From Acidimicrobiia bacterium (GTDB lineage: Bacteria > Actinomycetota > Acidimicrobiia > Spongiisociales > JAENVV01), in the NCBI GenBank assembly GCA_020352575.1, contig CP070681.1, forward strand, positions 1,677,490 through 1,689,795: 12,306 bases of DNA, in the 5' to 3' direction. Below are positions 1 to 8,334 of this stretch, piece after piece; position 1 is the first letter of the stretch; every line of letters begins with the position of its first letter. The position numbers were made by a program, and so were the translations under genes. Under the pieces are notes generated by a model. The model did not search any database. It saw only the letters and a list, made by a program, of their open reading frames with translations, and had not been told where the DNA came from.

Positions 1-571
<571 letters not shown>

Positions 572-575
<4 letters not shown>

Positions 576-2845
576 ACGCCTTCCCGATCCCCGATCAGCC
601 GACTCCAAAGGACTGGGTCGGCCTCCGTGACGCCGCCCGCAGGGGAGAGGTGCCGACGCTCGGCCTCGCCCAGGCGCTCTCGACGGTGATGGACCGGGTC
701 ATCGAGGGTCTCGCCGCAGACCTCCCGCAAAGGGCCCTCGTCCTGGCCCACGGCGGCTACTCGACCGGCTTCCTCGCCCCGTGGTCCGACATCGACCTCC
801 TCGTGGTGAGTGCCAAGCGCCTCTCGTCGGATGACGTCCGGCCACTGCTCATGCCCCTGTGGGACGCCGGGCTCAAGGTCGGGCACGGCGTTCGCACGGT
901 CAAGGAAGCGACGACGGCGATGGACGAGGATCCGTTCACCGCCACCACCATGCTCAACGCCCGGCGGATCACCGGCCCGCTCGATGTCGAGGAGCAACTC
1001 CATGGTCGGGTCGAGAAGTGGGTCGGGAAGCACCGCCACGACCTGGCGCAGCGGATCATCGACGACGAGGTGGCGCGTCGCGAGGCGGAGCCGCACATGC
1101 TCCTCGCAGGCGACATCAAGCAGGCTCGCGGTGGCCTGCGGTCCCTCGACACGATTCGCTGGCTCGATGCACTCGAGGGCAACGAGCCCGACGAGCGCGC
1201 GTTGGGCCTGAGGCGAAGGCTCTTCGACCTCCGCAGTGCACTCCACCTCGTGACAGGGCGTGCCACCGACATCCCCGAACTCTCCATGTGCACCCCGGCT
1301 GGGAGGCTCCTCGGCGTGGCCACGTACGACTACCGGGCGGCGCTCATCTCGGTACGGACCGAGGTGGAGCTCCTCCTCGACCGGCGTTTCGACCAGCTGC
1401 GGGCGACGAGGCCCGAACCCCGTAGCGTCGCCCCGCAGCCCGACTCCCCGGTCCTCCGGGCGGCCATCGACATCGCGCACGGCGACGAGGCCGAGTCCGA
1501 TCCTGACCTCCGGCCCGTGTGGTCCGAAGCGGATCGTCGGGCGTTGCTCTGGCTGATGACCGACCCCGCGGGACGGTTCGGGTTCGAGTACCTCCAGCGC
1601 ACGGGCTGGGTGGCCGGCTTCCTCGCAGAATGGGAGTGGATCACCGGCGTCCCCCACGTGGTCCCGTTCCACCTCCACCCCGTCGACGTGCACTCGTTGC
1701 GGACCCACGACGAGTTGCTCGAACTCGAAGCATGGAAGGACCTGGGTCGGTTCGACCGGGAGGTCCTCCGGTGGGGATCGCTGTTCCACGACATCGGCAA
1801 GGGGCATGGCGGCAACCACGCGGCCAAGGGTGGGCCGATCATCGAGCGACTCGGCACCCGGTTGCGGTGGCCCCCGGCGCTCACGAGGGAGGTGCGCCGA
1901 CTCGTGATCGACCACCTCGCGCTGGCCGACATCACGCTCGGGAACGACATGCGGGATAGGAGCGTGATCGCACGCGCATGCGAGCAGTTCGGGGATCGGG
2001 CCCACGTCCGCCGGCTCCGCCTCCTCACCGAAGCGGATTCGAGGGCGACGGGCGATGCCAGCACCTGGACGCCGTGGCGGGCATCACTCATCGATGCCGG
2101 AGCCGAGGCCATCTCGAATGGGTTCGGTGCATCGGGAACGGCGCCCGCCCCGCTCTCGGCGACGCTGGCCGATTTCTCCGGCGTCGATCGCACTCGGGTC
2201 ATCGCCCACCTGACGGAACTCGCAGAGGGGTACCGGGACCGAGTGCCGACCGACGCCATCGCCGCCCACCTCAGGTTGCTCGCGCACGACGACGAGGCAT
2301 CGATCCGTGCCGAGTTGGTCGAAGTCAAGGGTGGGGTCGCCACGGTTGCCGTGGTCGCCCCGGACCGGGTCGGCCTCCTCGCCGAACTCGCCGGGCGGGC
2401 ATCGGTGATGGGCCTCGACGTCGTTGCGGCGAACCTCTTCACCCGTCGCGACGGCATCGCAGTGGACATCTTCGACTTCGCCGTCGCCCGCCGGGACCTC
2501 GCTGCGACCGTGGACGAGTGGATCGAGAAGCTGGGGACACCCGCATCCCCGGGCGAGCTCCGGGATGCGGTGGCAGCCCAGGCCCATGCCTATCGCCACG
2601 AAGCATCGGATACCGAGGTCTCGGTGCGGGCCAGGGCCATCGGCACGAAGCGGGAGGTGCGCCTCCGGGCGCCTGATCGACGGGGGCTGCTCTACCTGGT
2701 GGCCAGTGCCCTCGGCGAACTCGACCTCTCGATCGACACCGTTCGCATCGATACCCGGGCCGGCATCGCGCACCAGGTCGTCGTGTGCGAGGGCGAGGTC
2801 CCCTGGTTGGTGATCGAGGACGCGGTTCGCACCGCAGTCGCTTGA
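572..2845 (+). CDS. glnD: [Protein-PII] nucleotidyltransferase / PII-modifying sensor GlnD
   Basis: This 757-residue protein has the GlnD domain order. A nucleotidyltransferase domain carries GGYSTGFLAPWSDIDLL at 61-77, with metal-binding Asp73 and Asp75. The GlnD/GlnE-type helical region follows, with DIKQARGGLR at 181-190. An HD hydrolase domain retains His374, His406-Asp407, His448 and Asp489. Two C-terminal ACT domains lie at about 588-660 and 693-755; in the family they bind glutamine. GlnD attaches a nucleotide to PII (GlnB/GlnK) when nitrogen is short and removes it when glutamine is plentiful. In characterised actinobacteria the modification is adenylylation. The ATG at 572 was chosen because it overlaps the preceding stop and leaves a normal N-terminus; the frame is open further upstream but would run across the membrane-protein gene. 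The usual GRGEL part of the active-site motif reads STGFL here. No PII or ammonium transporter gene is visible. Confidence 0.93.
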
Positions 2846-2876
2846 GTACGTCCACCGTATTCAGCCCGCCCGTCCG

Positions 2877-2882
2877 TACCCT
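2877..2882 (+). promoter_or_regulatory. -10-like box TACCCT for the DUF4015 lipoprotein gene, probable leaderless start
   Basis: TACCCT sits seven bases before the ATG at 2890, with no Shine-Dalgarno sequence between it and the start. This spacing would place the transcription start on or next to the ATG. No good -35 match is visible at 16-19 bases upstream. The call rests mainly on the same arrangement recurring at three other genes in the window. Confidence 0.45.
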
Positions 2883-2889
2883 CCCGCCC

Positions 2890-4263
2890 ATGCGAGGGGT
2901 TGTCCGCATCGTCGCCTTGGCCATGGCACTCGGGGCTTGCACGTCGACCGCAGCGGAACCGGCGCCCCAGCCGACGGCGGCCGGCCCGGTGCCGACGACG
3001 ACCTCCTCGACCACGTCGACGACCACGTCGACGACCACCACGACGACCACAACGACGATCCCCACCTTCGCCCTCTCCGGTCGGGTGCTCACGGCGGAGG
3101 GTGATCGGCTCGGCGGGGCCTTCGTGGACGTGTCCGGTATCCGGACGACCGCTGGCCCGGATGGCTGGTTCCTCGTTGCGGATGTGCCCGCAGGTGAGGT
3201 CACCGTCTCTCGCCCCGGGTGGCATCCCGTGACCGTGCCGTGGGATGGCGATGGCGTGCCGATCGAGGTCGCCCTCGAACCGATCCGAGTGCGTGCACTC
3301 CGGGTGAGTGCCTATGTCGCCGAGGACCCCGACCGCTTCGCATCCCTCCTCGACCTTGCGGACCGGAGCGTCGTGAACGCGCTGGTGTTCGATACCAAGC
3401 AGGAGGGTGGGACGGTGCTGTACGAGACGTCCGTCGAGGAGGCGAACGCCATCGACGCGGTCCGTGTCTCGTACGACCCGGTCGCGCACCTCGCTGCGGC
3501 GAAGGCACTCGGCCTCTACACCATCACGCGCGTCGTCACCTTCGAGGATGGGATCAGGGCACGGGCCCGGCCCGAGATCAAACTGGCGGGGGAGTGGCTC
3601 GACCCGCGTGACCCCCGCTCGTGGGAGTACCCCCTTGCGCTCGCAGAGGAAGCCTGCGGGATCGGGTTCGACGAGATCCAATTCGACTACGTCCGCTTCC
3701 CGACCGGCTCGGCGGCCGTCGCGTCACGTGACCTCCCGCAGGAGGAGCGGGTCGACACGATCCGCACGTTCCTCGAAGCGGCCCGGGCGCTGCTCCACCC
3801 GATGGGTTGCGCTGTCTCGGCGGACATCTTTGGGATCGTGGTCAGCACGCCCGACGACCAGGGGATCGGGCAGATACCCGAGGAGGTGTCGACGGCAGTC
3901 GACGCCGTGAGCCCGATGGTGTACCCGTCCCACTACTCCTTGGGTTGGCTCGGGTTCGCAGACCCCAACGACTACCCGTACGCCGTCACCGCCGACGCGA
4001 TCGACGACGGCACGCCGCGGCTCGCCCATCCGGCCGTGATGCGGCCGTGGTTGCAGGCCTTCTGGTGGACCGACGCCGAGATCAAGGAATCGATCCGCGC
4101 CGCCGAGGAGCGCGGCGCAGGATGGATGCTCTGGAACGCTGCCGGGAACTACAGCGAGGCGGCGCTCCCCACCGTCGACGAACTCGCCGAGTGGGCCCCC
4201 CAGGAGGTTCCCGAGGAGTCCACCACGACCACGACGTCGACGACCACGACCGTCGCCCCGTAG
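2890..4263 (+). CDS. Secreted lipoprotein, carboxypeptidase-regulatory-like domain plus DUF4015 putative glycoside hydrolase
   Basis: The protein has 457 residues. A lipoprotein signal peptide ends in the lipobox LGAC, with Cys17 as the predicted lipidated residue, so the protein should be anchored outside the membrane. A Thr/Ser linker covers about 36-56. A beta-sandwich segment at about 59-131 (SGRVLTAEGDRLGGAFVDV, then GPDGWF) resembles carboxypeptidase regulatory-like domains. Residues about 135-430 match the DUF4015 putative glycosyl hydrolase family, with FDEIQFDYVRFP at 260-271 and DAVSPMVYPSHYS at 338-350. Asp266 is a candidate active-site acid by family analogy. The C-terminus ends in a second Thr-rich tract (444-454). 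The ATG at 2890 was chosen because it gives a complete signal peptide and lies just after a -10-like box; the open frame extends left into glnD. The substrate is unknown, and a cell-wall or exopolysaccharide glycan is only an inference. It is convergent with the isomerase gene on the right. Confidence 0.83.
   Translation: MRGVVRIVALAMALGACTSTAAEPAPQPTAAGPVPTTTSSTTSTTTSTTTTTTTTTIPTFALSGRVLTAEGDRLGGAFVDVSGIRTTAGPDGWFLVADVPAGEVTVSRPGWHPVTVPWDGDGVPIEVALEPIRVRALRVSAYVAEDPDRFASLLDLADRSVVNALVFDTKQEGGTVLYETSVEEANAIDAVRVSYDPVAHLAAAKALGLYTITRVVTFEDGIRARARPEIKLAGEWLDPRDPRSWEYPLALAEEACGIGFDEIQFDYVRFPTGSAAVASRDLPQEERVDTIRTFLEAARALLHPMGCAVSADIFGIVVSTPDDQGIGQIPEEVSTAVDAVSPMVYPSHYSLGWLGFADPNDYPYAVTADAIDDGTPRLAHPAVMRPWLQAFWWTDAEIKESIRAAEERGAGWMLWNAAGNYSEAALPTVDELAEWAPQEVPEESTTTTTSTTTTVAP
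2995..3057 (+). repeat. Low-complexity ACC/ACG codon tract encoding a Thr/Ser linker
   Basis: Twenty-one consecutive Thr or Ser codons, mostly ACG and ACC with TCG/TCC, encode residues 36-56 of the lipoprotein. The DNA is an imperfect short repeat and could change length by slippage without losing frame. In the protein it would act as an extended spacer between the lipid anchor and the first folded domain, and may be O-glycosylated. Confidence 0.8.
4219..4251 (+). repeat. Second Thr/Ser codon tract at the C-terminus of the lipoprotein
   Basis: Eleven consecutive Ser/Thr codons (residues 444-454) lie immediately before the final Val-Ala-Pro and the stop. Composition and codon mix are the same as in the N-terminal linker of this protein. 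No LPXTG-type sorting signal or C-terminal membrane helix follows, so it is not a conventional wall anchor. Confidence 0.8.
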
Positions 4264-4292
4264 GCGACGCGTGGCGTCCTGCTGCGAGGGGC

Positions 4293-4796
4293 TCAGCCCT
4301 CGCCGATGCTCACTCGCTCGATCACGCAGTCGGCGGTCGGCTTCTCACCGGCGCGGGGCACCGCTGCGATGGCGTCCACGGCGTCCATGCCGCTCGTGGT
4401 CTGGCCGAAGATCGTGTAGGCGTGGGGCAGGTTCACCTTCTGCAGGCAGATGAAGAACTGGCTGCCGTTCGTGTTGGGCCCTGCGTTGGCCATGGCGACG
4501 GTGCCACGGTCGTACACGCCGATGCCGTCGAGTTCGTCGCGGAAGCGATAGCCCGGGCCACCACGGCCGGTGCCGGTCGGGTCGCCACCCTGGATGACGA
4601 AGCCGGGGACCACGCGGTGGAAGATCACCCCGTCGTAGAAACCTTCCCCGGCGAGGAACACGAAGTTGTTCACCGCGAGGGGTGACCGGGCGGCGTCGAG
4701 CTCGAGGGCGATGTCGCCGTGGTTCGTGTGGAGCGTCGCGGTGTAGGTCGTGTCGAGGTCGATCGAGAGCTCGGGGGCCTTCTCGTACTGCTGCAT
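4293..4796 (-). CDS. Cyclophilin-type peptidyl-prolyl cis-trans isomerase
   Basis: This 167-residue protein covers a single cyclophilin domain, which catalyses cis-trans isomerisation of Xaa-Pro bonds. FHRVVPGFVIQGGD at 59-72 carries Arg61, Phe66 and Gln69, the equivalents of human CypA Arg55, Phe60 and Gln63. AMANAGPNTNGSQFFI at 101-116 supplies the substrate pocket, including Phe115. There is no signal peptide or membrane helix, so it should be cytoplasmic. The protein has no tryptophan, so the CypA Trp121 contact for cyclosporin is missing, as in many bacterial cyclophilins. The ATG at 4796 was chosen because AAGGA lies six bases upstream; the longer open frame (to 4883) adds 29 residues that overlap the thioredoxin gene. 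It follows that gene by 53 bases on the same strand, probably as one operon. The name ppiA or ppiB cannot be assigned with certainty. Confidence 0.9.
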   Translation of the reverse strand: MQQYEKAPELSIDLDTTYTATLHTNHGDIALELDAARSPLAVNNFVFLAGEGFYDGVIFHRVVPGFVIQGGDPTGTGRGGPGYRFRDELDGIGVYDRGTVAMANAGPNTNGSQFFICLQKVNLPHAYTIFGQTTSGMDAVDAIAAVPRAGEKPTADCVIERVSIGEG

Positions 4797-4802
4797 TGGT
4801 GG

Positions 4803-4807
4803 TCCTT
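4803..4807 (-). promoter_or_regulatory. Ribosome binding site AAGGA for the cyclophilin gene
   Basis: On the minus strand AAGGA is followed by six bases and then the ATG at 4796. It decides the start in favour of this ATG over the longer open frame. Confidence 0.65.
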
Positions 4808-4849
4808 GGTCGCGCTCCCGAGCTGGTCCCGGTCGCTGGTCTGGTCGGT

Positions 4850-5689
4850 CTAGAAGAGTGCGGAGGCGAGCTTGCGTCGCCACGGGCCGACGAGCGGATG
4901 CTCGGCGCCGAGCAGCGAGAACACCTCGACCATCGCCTCCCGGGCGGGCTCGGCGTCGTCGCCCTTCGCCGTGACGACGGGAAGGAGGAGCTCGAGTGCT
5001 GCCTCGAACTCGCCGGTGGCCGCGAGGGCCCGGGCGAAGGCGACCTGCGCAGCCCCGTCCGCGGGGTTGGCGTCGGCAGCGGCACGGAGGCCCTCGACGT
5101 CGGCGGCGGTCGAAGTGAGCGAGGCGGCGGCTCGGAGGCGGTCGACTTCCGTCGAGGGTGGGAGGGTGTCGAGGAGGGCATTGGCCTCATCGAGCTTGCC
5201 GAGGTCGATCCGCAGGCCGGCAAGGGTGAGCACGGCGTCCTTGTTGTCAGGCTCATCGGCGATGAGGGCCTCGAGTTTGGCCTCGGCTGCCTGGTCGGCG
5301 CCGAGCTCGAGGAGCTGCTCGATCTCCACCATCCGGTCGTCGGCCGGTGGCTCCACGAACTGGCCGAGCCACTCCCGGAGCTGCGGTTCGGGGACGGCGC
5401 CGGAGAACTGCGCGACCGGCTGGCCGTTCACGATGGCGAAGACGCTCGGGATGCCCTGCACCCGGAACGCCTGGCTGATCTGCGGGTTCTTGTCCACGTC
5501 GATCTTGGCGAGCTCGAACGCGCCCGCGTATTCATCGGTGAGCCGCTCGAGGAGGGGGGAGAGCTGTTTGCAGGGGCCGCACCACTCGGCCCAGAGGTCG
5601 ACGACCACCGGTACCGTCTGCGACCGCTCGATCACATCGGTCTGGAACGACGCCGTGTCGACGTCCTTGATGTAGGGGCTTTCCGCCAT
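4850..5689 (-). CDS. Thioredoxin-TPR protein, YbbN/CnoX-like co-chaperone
   Basis: This 279-residue protein has two parts. Residues about 1-108 form a thioredoxin fold with WAEWCGPCK and the redox pair Cys37/Cys40. The frequently conserved FRVQGIPSVF strand, with its cis-Pro, follows. Residues about 115-279 are helical, TPR-like repeats ending in HPLVGPWRRKLASALF, the typical C-terminus of YbbN-type proteins. E. coli YbbN (CnoX) has lost the first active-site cysteine and acts as a holdase that hands clients to chaperones. Here both cysteines are present, so thiol-disulfide activity is expected, as in Caulobacter CnoX. No signal peptide is seen, so the protein should be cytoplasmic. The ATG at 5689 was chosen because AGGAG lies eight bases upstream and family proteins start near here; a longer frame to 5734 lacks support. 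It leads the likely operon with the cyclophilin gene and is divergent from dapA. Confidence 0.9.
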   Translation of the reverse strand: MAESPYIKDVDTASFQTDVIERSQTVPVVVDLWAEWCGPCKQLSPLLERLTDEYAGAFELAKIDVDKNPQISQAFRVQGIPSVFAIVNGQPVAQFSGAVPEPQLREWLGQFVEPPADDRMVEIEQLLELGADQAAEAKLEALIADEPDNKDAVLTLAGLRIDLGKLDEANALLDTLPPSTEVDRLRAAASLTSTAADVEGLRAAADANPADGAAQVAFARALAATGEFEAALELLLPVVTAKGDDAEPAREAMVEVFSLLGAEHPLVGPWRRKLASALF

Positions 5690-5697
5690 CTCCTGGT

Positions 5698-5702
5698 CTC
5701 CT
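5698..5702 (-). promoter_or_regulatory. Ribosome binding site AGGAG for the thioredoxin-TPR gene
   Basis: On the minus strand AGGAG lies eight bases before the ATG at 5689. A second AGGAG directly abuts the ATG but is too close to serve. This is the strongest Shine-Dalgarno match in the window. Confidence 0.7.
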
Positions 5703-5716
5703 GCGGCTGCGGCACA

Positions 5717-5722
5717 AGGGTA
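5717..5722 (-). promoter_or_regulatory. -10-like box TACCCT for the thioredoxin-TPR gene
   Basis: Read on the minus strand this is TACCCT, identical to the box before the DUF4015 lipoprotein gene. Transcription starting about seven bases downstream would give a leader of about 20 bases that just contains the AGGAG site, so this transcript would not be leaderless. No convincing -35 element is visible. Confidence 0.4.
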
Positions 5723-5774
5723 CGGCCGCCCCACGGTTACCTCGGGCCGATGAGGGGGCGGTGGGGTCCAGCGC

Positions 5775-5780
5775 TATCCT
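5775..5780 (+). promoter_or_regulatory. -10-like box TATCCT for dapA, probable leaderless start
   Basis: TATCCT ends six bases before the dapA ATG at 5787, and no Shine-Dalgarno sequence lies between. A transcript from here would begin at or within a base or two of the ATG. The expected -35 region is G-rich and does not resemble TTGACA. It faces the minus-strand box at 5717-5722 across 52 bases. Confidence 0.5.
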
Positions 5781-5786
5781 CGCCCC

Positions 5787-6665
5787 ATGGCTCCCTTCGG
5801 CACCGTCCTCACTGCCGTGGTGACCCCCTTCGCCGACGACGGCTCCGTCGACTTCGAGGCGTTCACCCGACTCATCACCTGGCTCGTCGACCATGGATCG
5901 GACGGCGTCGTCGTCTCGGGCACGACGGGGGAGTCGCCGACGCTCTCCCATGACGAGGACCTCGCCCTGTACCGGGCCGCCGTCGATGCATTGGGAGGGC
6001 GAGCGACGGTGATCGCTGGGACCGGTGCCAACGACACCGCCCATTCGATCGAGATGACGCTGGCGGCAGCGGAGATCGGCGTGGACGCCGTGATGACGGT
6101 CACGCCTTACTACAACCGACCGTCCCAGGGTGGGCTCATCGACCACTTCTCCGCCATTGCCGATGCGTCCCCGGTCCCGGTGATGCTCTACAACATCCCG
6201 GCTCGGGCCGGTCGCCTCATCGAGGTACCGACGCTGGCCGCGCTTGCCGAGCACGAGCGCATCGTGGCGGTCAAGGACGCCGTCGAGGACATCGGCCACA
6301 CCACCCACTCGCACGCCGCGCTCCCCGAGGGATTCGCCATCTACTCCGGTGCAGACCTCCACACGTTGCCGATGCTCGCAGTGGGCGCTGTCGGCGTGGT
6401 GAGTGTCGCAAGCCACCTCGTCGGGCCCCACGTGAAGGCGATGGTGACGGCATTCGCCGAGGGCGACACCGCCGAGGCACTGCGAATCCACGAGGCCCTC
6501 AGCCCGGTCTTCGACCTCTGCTTTGCCGAGCCCAGCCCGGGTCCCGTCAAGGGTGCACTCAATGCCACATGGGGACCGGTCGGTGGGGTGCGCCTGCCGA
6601 TGACCCCGGCGAGTGATGCCACGGTCGACGCCCTGGTCGCTGCAATGGCGGCGATCGACCTATGA
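5787..6665 (+). CDS. dapA: 4-hydroxy-tetrahydrodipicolinate synthase
   Basis: This 292-residue protein has the normal length for DapA, a TIM-barrel lyase that condenses pyruvate with aspartate semialdehyde, the first committed step to diaminopimelate and lysine. The active-site set is complete. GTTGE at 45-49 gives Thr46/Thr47, YYNRPSQGG at 108-116 gives Tyr109, YNIPAR at 135-140 gives Tyr135 and Arg140, and AVKDA at 161-165 gives the Schiff-base Lys163. These correspond to E. coli Thr44/45, Tyr107, Tyr133, Arg138 and Lys161. The ATG at 5787 is the only sensible start: it follows the TATCCT box directly and leaves the usual short N-terminus. The stop overlaps the rnj ATG by four bases, so the two genes are almost certainly cotranscribed. 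Related aldolases of the same superfamily are possible, but linkage to dapB and rnj supports DapA. Confidence 0.95.
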   Translation: MAPFGTVLTAVVTPFADDGSVDFEAFTRLITWLVDHGSDGVVVSGTTGESPTLSHDEDLALYRAAVDALGGRATVIAGTGANDTAHSIEMTLAAAEIGVDAVMTVTPYYNRPSQGGLIDHFSAIADASPVPVMLYNIPARAGRLIEVPTLAALAEHERIVAVKDAVEDIGHTTHSHAALPEGFAIYSGADLHTLPMLAVGAVGVVSVASHLVGPHVKAMVTAFAEGDTAEALRIHEALSPVFDLCFAEPSPGPVKGALNATWGPVGGVRLPMTPASDATVDALVAAMAAIDL

Positions 6666-8296
6666 GCGTCCGGGTCACCTTCCTCGGCGGCCTCGGGGAG
6701 ATCGGGCGCAACTGCGCCGCCATCGAGCACGACGGCAAGATCGCACTCATCGACTGCGGGCTCATGTTCCCGGAGGAGGACATGCTCGGGGTCGACCTGG
6801 TGTTCCCGGACTGGTCGTGGCTCGAGGAGCGGGCGTCCGACATCGAATGCGTGGTCCTCACCCACGGCCACGAAGACCACGTGGGTGCCCTCGGCTACTT
6901 CCTCCAGTCGTTCAACGTCCCCGTCTACGGCACGAAGCTGACGGTCGAGGTCGCACGTGGCAGGGTGGACGAACTCGGGGTGTCCGCCAAGTTCAAGGGC
7001 GTCGACGACAACGTGTGGGTCCAGCACGGCCCCTTCACCTTCTCGTTCGTGCCCGTGTCGCACTCGATCCCCGACGGCGCGGCGGTGGCGTTCGACACCC
7101 CCGAGGGCATCGTCATCCACTCGGGCGACTTCAAGCTCGACCCAACGCCGATCGACGGTCGCCCGACCGACCTCCCGACATTCGCCGCGCTCGGACGAGA
7201 GGGTGTGCGCCTCCTGCTGTCGGACTCCACCAACGCAGAACAGCCCGGCTTCGTGCCGTCCGAGTCGTCACTCGGCCAGGAGATCGAGGACATCGTCCAT
7301 CGGGCGAAAGGTCGTGTGGTCGCTGCCTGTTTCGCCTCGCACATCCACCGGGTCCAGCAGATCGCTTCGGCGGGCGTCGCCGACGGCCGCAAGATCGCCT
7401 TCTTCGGCCGTTCGATGCATCGGATCTCGGACGTGGGGCGTCGGCTCGGCGCATTGGACATCCCCCAGGAGTCGCTCATCGAGGTCGAGGAACTCCTCGA
7501 ACTCCCCGAGGACCAGCAACTCCTCATCACGACCGGGAGCCAGGGGGAGCCCTTTGCGGCGATGTCGCTGATGGCGTCGGGCCGGCACCGGGTCGTGACG
7601 CTCACCGAGGACGACACGATCCTCATCTCGGCGACCCCGATACCCGGCAACGAGCGAGCCGTGAGCCGTGTGATCAGCCAGCTGCACCGGGTGGGGTGTC
7701 GGGTGTACCACGGGCGGAACAGCCACGTGCATGTCTCGGGTCACGGCAGCCAGGACGAGTTGAAGACGTTCATGAACGTGATCCGTCCCAAGGCGTTCGT
7801 ACCGATCCACGGCGAGTACCGCCATCTCCGGGCCCACGCGAACCTCGCAGAGCAGATGCGGATCCCGGCGATCGAGATCTGTGAGGACGGCGACGCCATC
7901 GAGCTCGACGGCGAGGAGACCCGGCGGATCGAGCGAGCGGTGAAGGCGCCCTACGTGTACTTCGACTCGGGTGCCGACATCGAGGGCTCGGTGCTCCGGG
8001 CCCGGGGCAAGCTCGCCGACGATGGGGTCGTGGTCGTGACCGTTGGCGTCGACCTGTCGGCGAACAAGGTCATCCTCGGGCCAGACGTCGACCTCCACGG
8101 GGTCGGTGGCGACCTCGAACTCCTCGGCAAACGCATCGCCGACGAGGTGCGGGTCGAGATCGAGGGTCGGGACGGCAAGAAGCCGTCGCTGGCCCAACTC
8201 CAGGACATGACCCGACAGACGGCTCGCCGCGTCATCCGGGAGGAGACCGGGACGCGCCGCAAGCCGGTGATCATCCCGGCCGTACTCGAGGTCTGA
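6662..8296 (+). CDS. rnj: Ribonuclease J
   Basis: This 544-residue cytoplasmic metallo-beta-lactamase/beta-CASP nuclease has the full RNase J layout. HGHEDHVG at 68-75, His134 and Asp156 form the two-metal site. SDSTNAEQPGF (about 187-197) and SGHGSQDE at 359-366 belong to the beta-CASP insertion and motif regions, and IHGEYRH at 382-388 closes the active site with His383. The C-terminal domain, about 440-544, is the small dimer/tetramer domain typical of bacterial RNase J. RNase J combines 5'-3' exonuclease and endonuclease activity in rRNA maturation and mRNA decay. The length fits the standard family, without the long N-terminal extension of some actinobacterial homologues. The ATG at 6662 overlaps the dapA stop (ATGA) with no Shine-Dalgarno sequence, implying coupled translation. 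The dapA-rnj pairing is also found in Mycobacterium and Streptomyces. Confidence 0.95.
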   Translation: MSVRVTFLGGLGEIGRNCAAIEHDGKIALIDCGLMFPEEDMLGVDLVFPDWSWLEERASDIECVVLTHGHEDHVGALGYFLQSFNVPVYGTKLTVEVARGRVDELGVSAKFKGVDDNVWVQHGPFTFSFVPVSHSIPDGAAVAFDTPEGIVIHSGDFKLDPTPIDGRPTDLPTFAALGREGVRLLLSDSTNAEQPGFVPSESSLGQEIEDIVHRAKGRVVAACFASHIHRVQQIASAGVADGRKIAFFGRSMHRISDVGRRLGALDIPQESLIEVEELLELPEDQQLLITTGSQGEPFAAMSLMASGRHRVVTLTEDDTILISATPIPGNERAVSRVISQLHRVGCRVYHGRNSHVHVSGHGSQDELKTFMNVIRPKAFVPIHGEYRHLRAHANLAEQMRIPAIEICEDGDAIELDGEETRRIERAVKAPYVYFDSGADIEGSVLRARGKLADDGVVVVTVGVDLSANKVILGPDVDLHGVGGDLELLGKRIADEVRVEIEGRDGKKPSLAQLQDMTRQTARRVIREETGTRRKPVIIPAVLEV

Positions 8297-8298
8297 CG

Positions 8299-8320
8299 TC
8301 GCGCGCTGCGCGCGATTATT
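8299..8320 (+). terminator. Possible factor-independent terminator after rnj
   Basis: TCGCGCG at 8299-8305 and CGCGCGA at 8309-8315 form a perfect seven-base-pair stem with a three-base CTG loop, followed by TTATT. It begins three bases after the rnj stop. The T tract is short and interrupted, so termination may be weak. The right arm can also pair with the next CGCGCG at 8321-8326. Confidence 0.4.
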
Positions 8321-8334
8321 CGCGCGGTTAGTGA

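Noticed and set aside
2785..2889. Earlier start for the lipoprotein
   Set aside because: The extension lies partly inside glnD and would bury the signal peptide and lipobox away from the N-terminus.
2439..3681. Overlapping minus-strand frames with poly-Val/Arg runs
   Set aside because: The runs are the antisense reading of the Thr codon tract at 2995-3057, so they are artefacts of that repeat.
4266..4278. GACGC-GTG-GCGTC hairpin in the 29-base gap between the convergent lipoprotein and cyclophilin genes
   Set aside because: The stem is only five base pairs and no T tract follows on either strand. It is too weak to call a terminator, although the position would suit one.
4797..4883. Longer N-terminus for the cyclophilin
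   Set aside because: It overlaps the thioredoxin-TPR gene, has Arg/Pro-rich non-domain sequence, and ignores the well-spaced AAGGA before 4796.
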